From positions 1 to 5,966 of the forward strand of contig JAEZYO010001032.1 in NCBI GenBank assembly GCA_023419055.1: 5,966 nucleotides of DNA. Direction: 5' to 3'. This document shows, in pieces, positions 5,171 to 5,966 of the stretch. Position numbers and translations under genes: made by a program. The first letter of the stretch is position 1. The number at the start of each line of letters is the position of its first letter. Origin of the DNA: Pseudomonadota bacterium. Its GTDB lineage: Bacteria > Myxococcota > Polyangia > Polyangiales > Polyangiaceae. Below the pieces are notes generated by a model that searched no databases, had not been told where the DNA came from, and was given only the letters and a program-made list of their open reading frames with translations.

Positions 5171-5736
5171 GAGTCGCCCTCCTCGAGCGCCCGCCGTAGC
5201 TCTCGTCGCGCCGCGTGCAGGCGTGTCCAGACCGTGCCGATGGGGATCTCGAGCACGGCCGCGATTTCCGCGCAGCTCATCTCTTCCACTTCGGCCATGA
5301 GGAAGGTGACGCGCTTCGTCTCGCTGATGCCGGCGAGAGCCCGCTCGAGGTCGCCCTTCACGTAGAAGGACGGCCGAGGATCGACGCTCGTGCTACGGGT
5401 CGCGCCGGCGAACGACAAGATCTCGAAGAAGCGACCGAAGGCGCGCCGACGACGCCGCAGCAAGCGGGTGGCGATGCCGATCAACCAGGGACGGCTCGAG
5501 GCGCTGCCGTCGTAGCGCGCCGCGCTCTTTGCCGCGGTGAGGAAGGTGGCGTGGACGAGATCGTCGACGTCCTCGGCGTCCGACGTTGCTCGCGCCAGGT
5601 AGCGGCGAATCGGATGCTGATAGCGATCGTAGAGCTCGCCCAAAGCGCCGAGCTCCCCGGCCGCGAGGCGCCGCATGATTTCGGGGTCCGTGCTCGGGGC
5701 GGCCCCGCGCAAGGCGCGATGAGGGGCGCTCGTCAT
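5167..5736 (-). CDS. ECF-type RNA polymerase sigma factor
   Basis: A 189-residue group 4 (extracytoplasmic function) sigma factor that would direct RNA polymerase to a specific promoter set. Region 2 spans about residues 28-100, with ELYDRYQHPIRRYLAR, the DAEDVDDLVHATFLTA helix (core-binding, -10 recognition) and SRPWLIGIATRLLRRRRR. A linker (101-128) leads to region 4 at about 129-183, with the -35-reading helix-turn-helix at MSCAEIAAVLEIPIGTVWTRLHAAR. There is no region 1 or 3, as expected for the group. ATG 5736 is chosen because it overlaps the upstream stop as ATGA; an in-frame start at 5778 is possible but lies inside that gene. Its own stop overlaps the GTG of the FecR-like regulator, so sigma and regulator are likely made together. 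The operon promoter is outside the window. Confidence 0.93.
   Translation of the reverse strand: MTSAPHRALRGAAPSTDPEIMRRLAAGELGALGELYDRYQHPIRRYLARATSDAEDVDDLVHATFLTAAKSAARYDGSASSRPWLIGIATRLLRRRRRAFGRFFEILSFAGATRSTSVDPRPSFYVKGDLERALAGISETKRVTFLMAEVEEMSCAEIAAVLEIPIGTVWTRLHAARRELRRALEEGDS
5178..5182 (-). promoter_or_regulatory. Ribosome binding site of the FecR-like gene
   Basis: GGAGG on the minus strand, seven bases before the GTG at 5170 and inside the end of the sigma gene. It is the strongest Shine-Dalgarno site in the window and supports the non-ATG start. Confidence 0.75.
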
Positions 5737-5966
5737 GGCGTTCCGATCGTGGACCCGAACGAGAGTCCGACCGTCCACCGAGGAAGCTCCGGAGCTGCGC
5801 CCGAATCGTCGCCTTTGCTCGCCAGGGCGAATTCACCGTCGAGCGCCATGAAAGCGTGGAAGGTGGAGTACGCCTCGAAGTTCAAGCGCGCACCCAGGAA
5901 GGCGCGCGCCTCCAGGGGCGTCTCTTCCACGAGATCCATCCGCCGGTTTTCAGTGCCCCCCTGGTC
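5733..5966 (-). CDS. C-terminal end of a probable outer-membrane beta-barrel protein (runs off right edge)
   Basis: An open frame that enters from the right edge and ends at TGA 5735-5733; 77 codons are visible. The internal ATG at 5939 is not needed as a start because the frame stays open to base 5966. The residues alternate polar and hydrophobic or aromatic in runs such as EARAFLGARLNFEAYS, TFHAFMALDGEFALA and PRWTVGLSFGSTIG, with a short acidic loop (SKGDDSG) between. This suggests terminal strands of an outer-membrane barrel. The ATGA overlap with the sigma factor start argues that it is a real gene co-translated with the sigma gene. The family cannot be named from this part, and beta-barrel is an inference from pattern alone. 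If correct, it could be the surface sensor or transporter of the signalling unit. Confidence 0.65.
   Translation of the reverse strand, partial: DQGGTENRRMDLVEETPLEARAFLGARLNFEAYSTFHAFMALDGEFALASKGDDSGAAPELPRWTVGLSFGSTIGTP

Noticed and set aside
5737..5778. Longer start for the ECF sigma factor
   Set aside because: The ATGA overlap at 5733-5736 and the usual short N-terminus of ECF sigma factors favour the ATG at 5736.

Overview
The window is GC-rich (visibly well over 60 %) and densely coded. It holds eight protein-coding genes, two of them cut by the window edges. The organism is most likely a myxobacterium (Myxococcota) or a close relative. The reasons are a Hanks-type Ser/Thr kinase, a secreted lipoprotein with a long Gly/Ser linker, an ECF sigma factor coupled to a zinc-finger/FecR/TPR-like regulator, and strong GC3 bias. 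This placement rests on gene style only; there is no rRNA or other phylogenetic marker here.

Left third (1-2425, all minus strand, read right to left): a lipoprotein with a peptidase M64 (IgA-peptidase-like) domain and an intact HExxH site overlaps, by an ATGA junction, a 182-residue protein with one membrane segment and a TPR-like tail. After a 133-base gap comes the start of a Ser/Thr protein kinase that runs off the left edge. The first two genes are very probably one transcript; the kinase may or may not belong to it.

Centre (2426-4086): a 320-base divergent intergenic region ends in an AT-rich island. The island carries a good sigma-70-like promoter and two small inverted repeats. It drives a TauE/SafE-family membrane permease on the plus strand. 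After 111 bases containing a strong hairpin comes a 102-residue thioredoxin-like [2Fe-2S] ferredoxin. A permease of a family that exports sulfite or organosulfur anions, next to an Fe-S protein, makes a sulfur- or redox-related role plausible but unproven.

Right third (4091-5966, minus strand): a three-gene unit read right to left. It consists of the C-terminal end of a probable beta-barrel protein, an ECF sigma factor, and a membrane regulator with zinc-finger, FecR and TPR-like parts. The genes are joined by 4-base ATGA and GTGA overlaps. This looks like a cell-surface signalling module with the sigma factor under control of its FecR-like partner. It converges on the ferredoxin gene with only four bases between the stops.

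I see no RNA genes, CRISPR, insertion sequences or att sites. Nothing here is clearly a new defence or mobile system. The points most worth following are the protease/membrane-protein pair, the shared TPR-like tail in two otherwise different regulators, and the operator-like repeats at the permease promoter.
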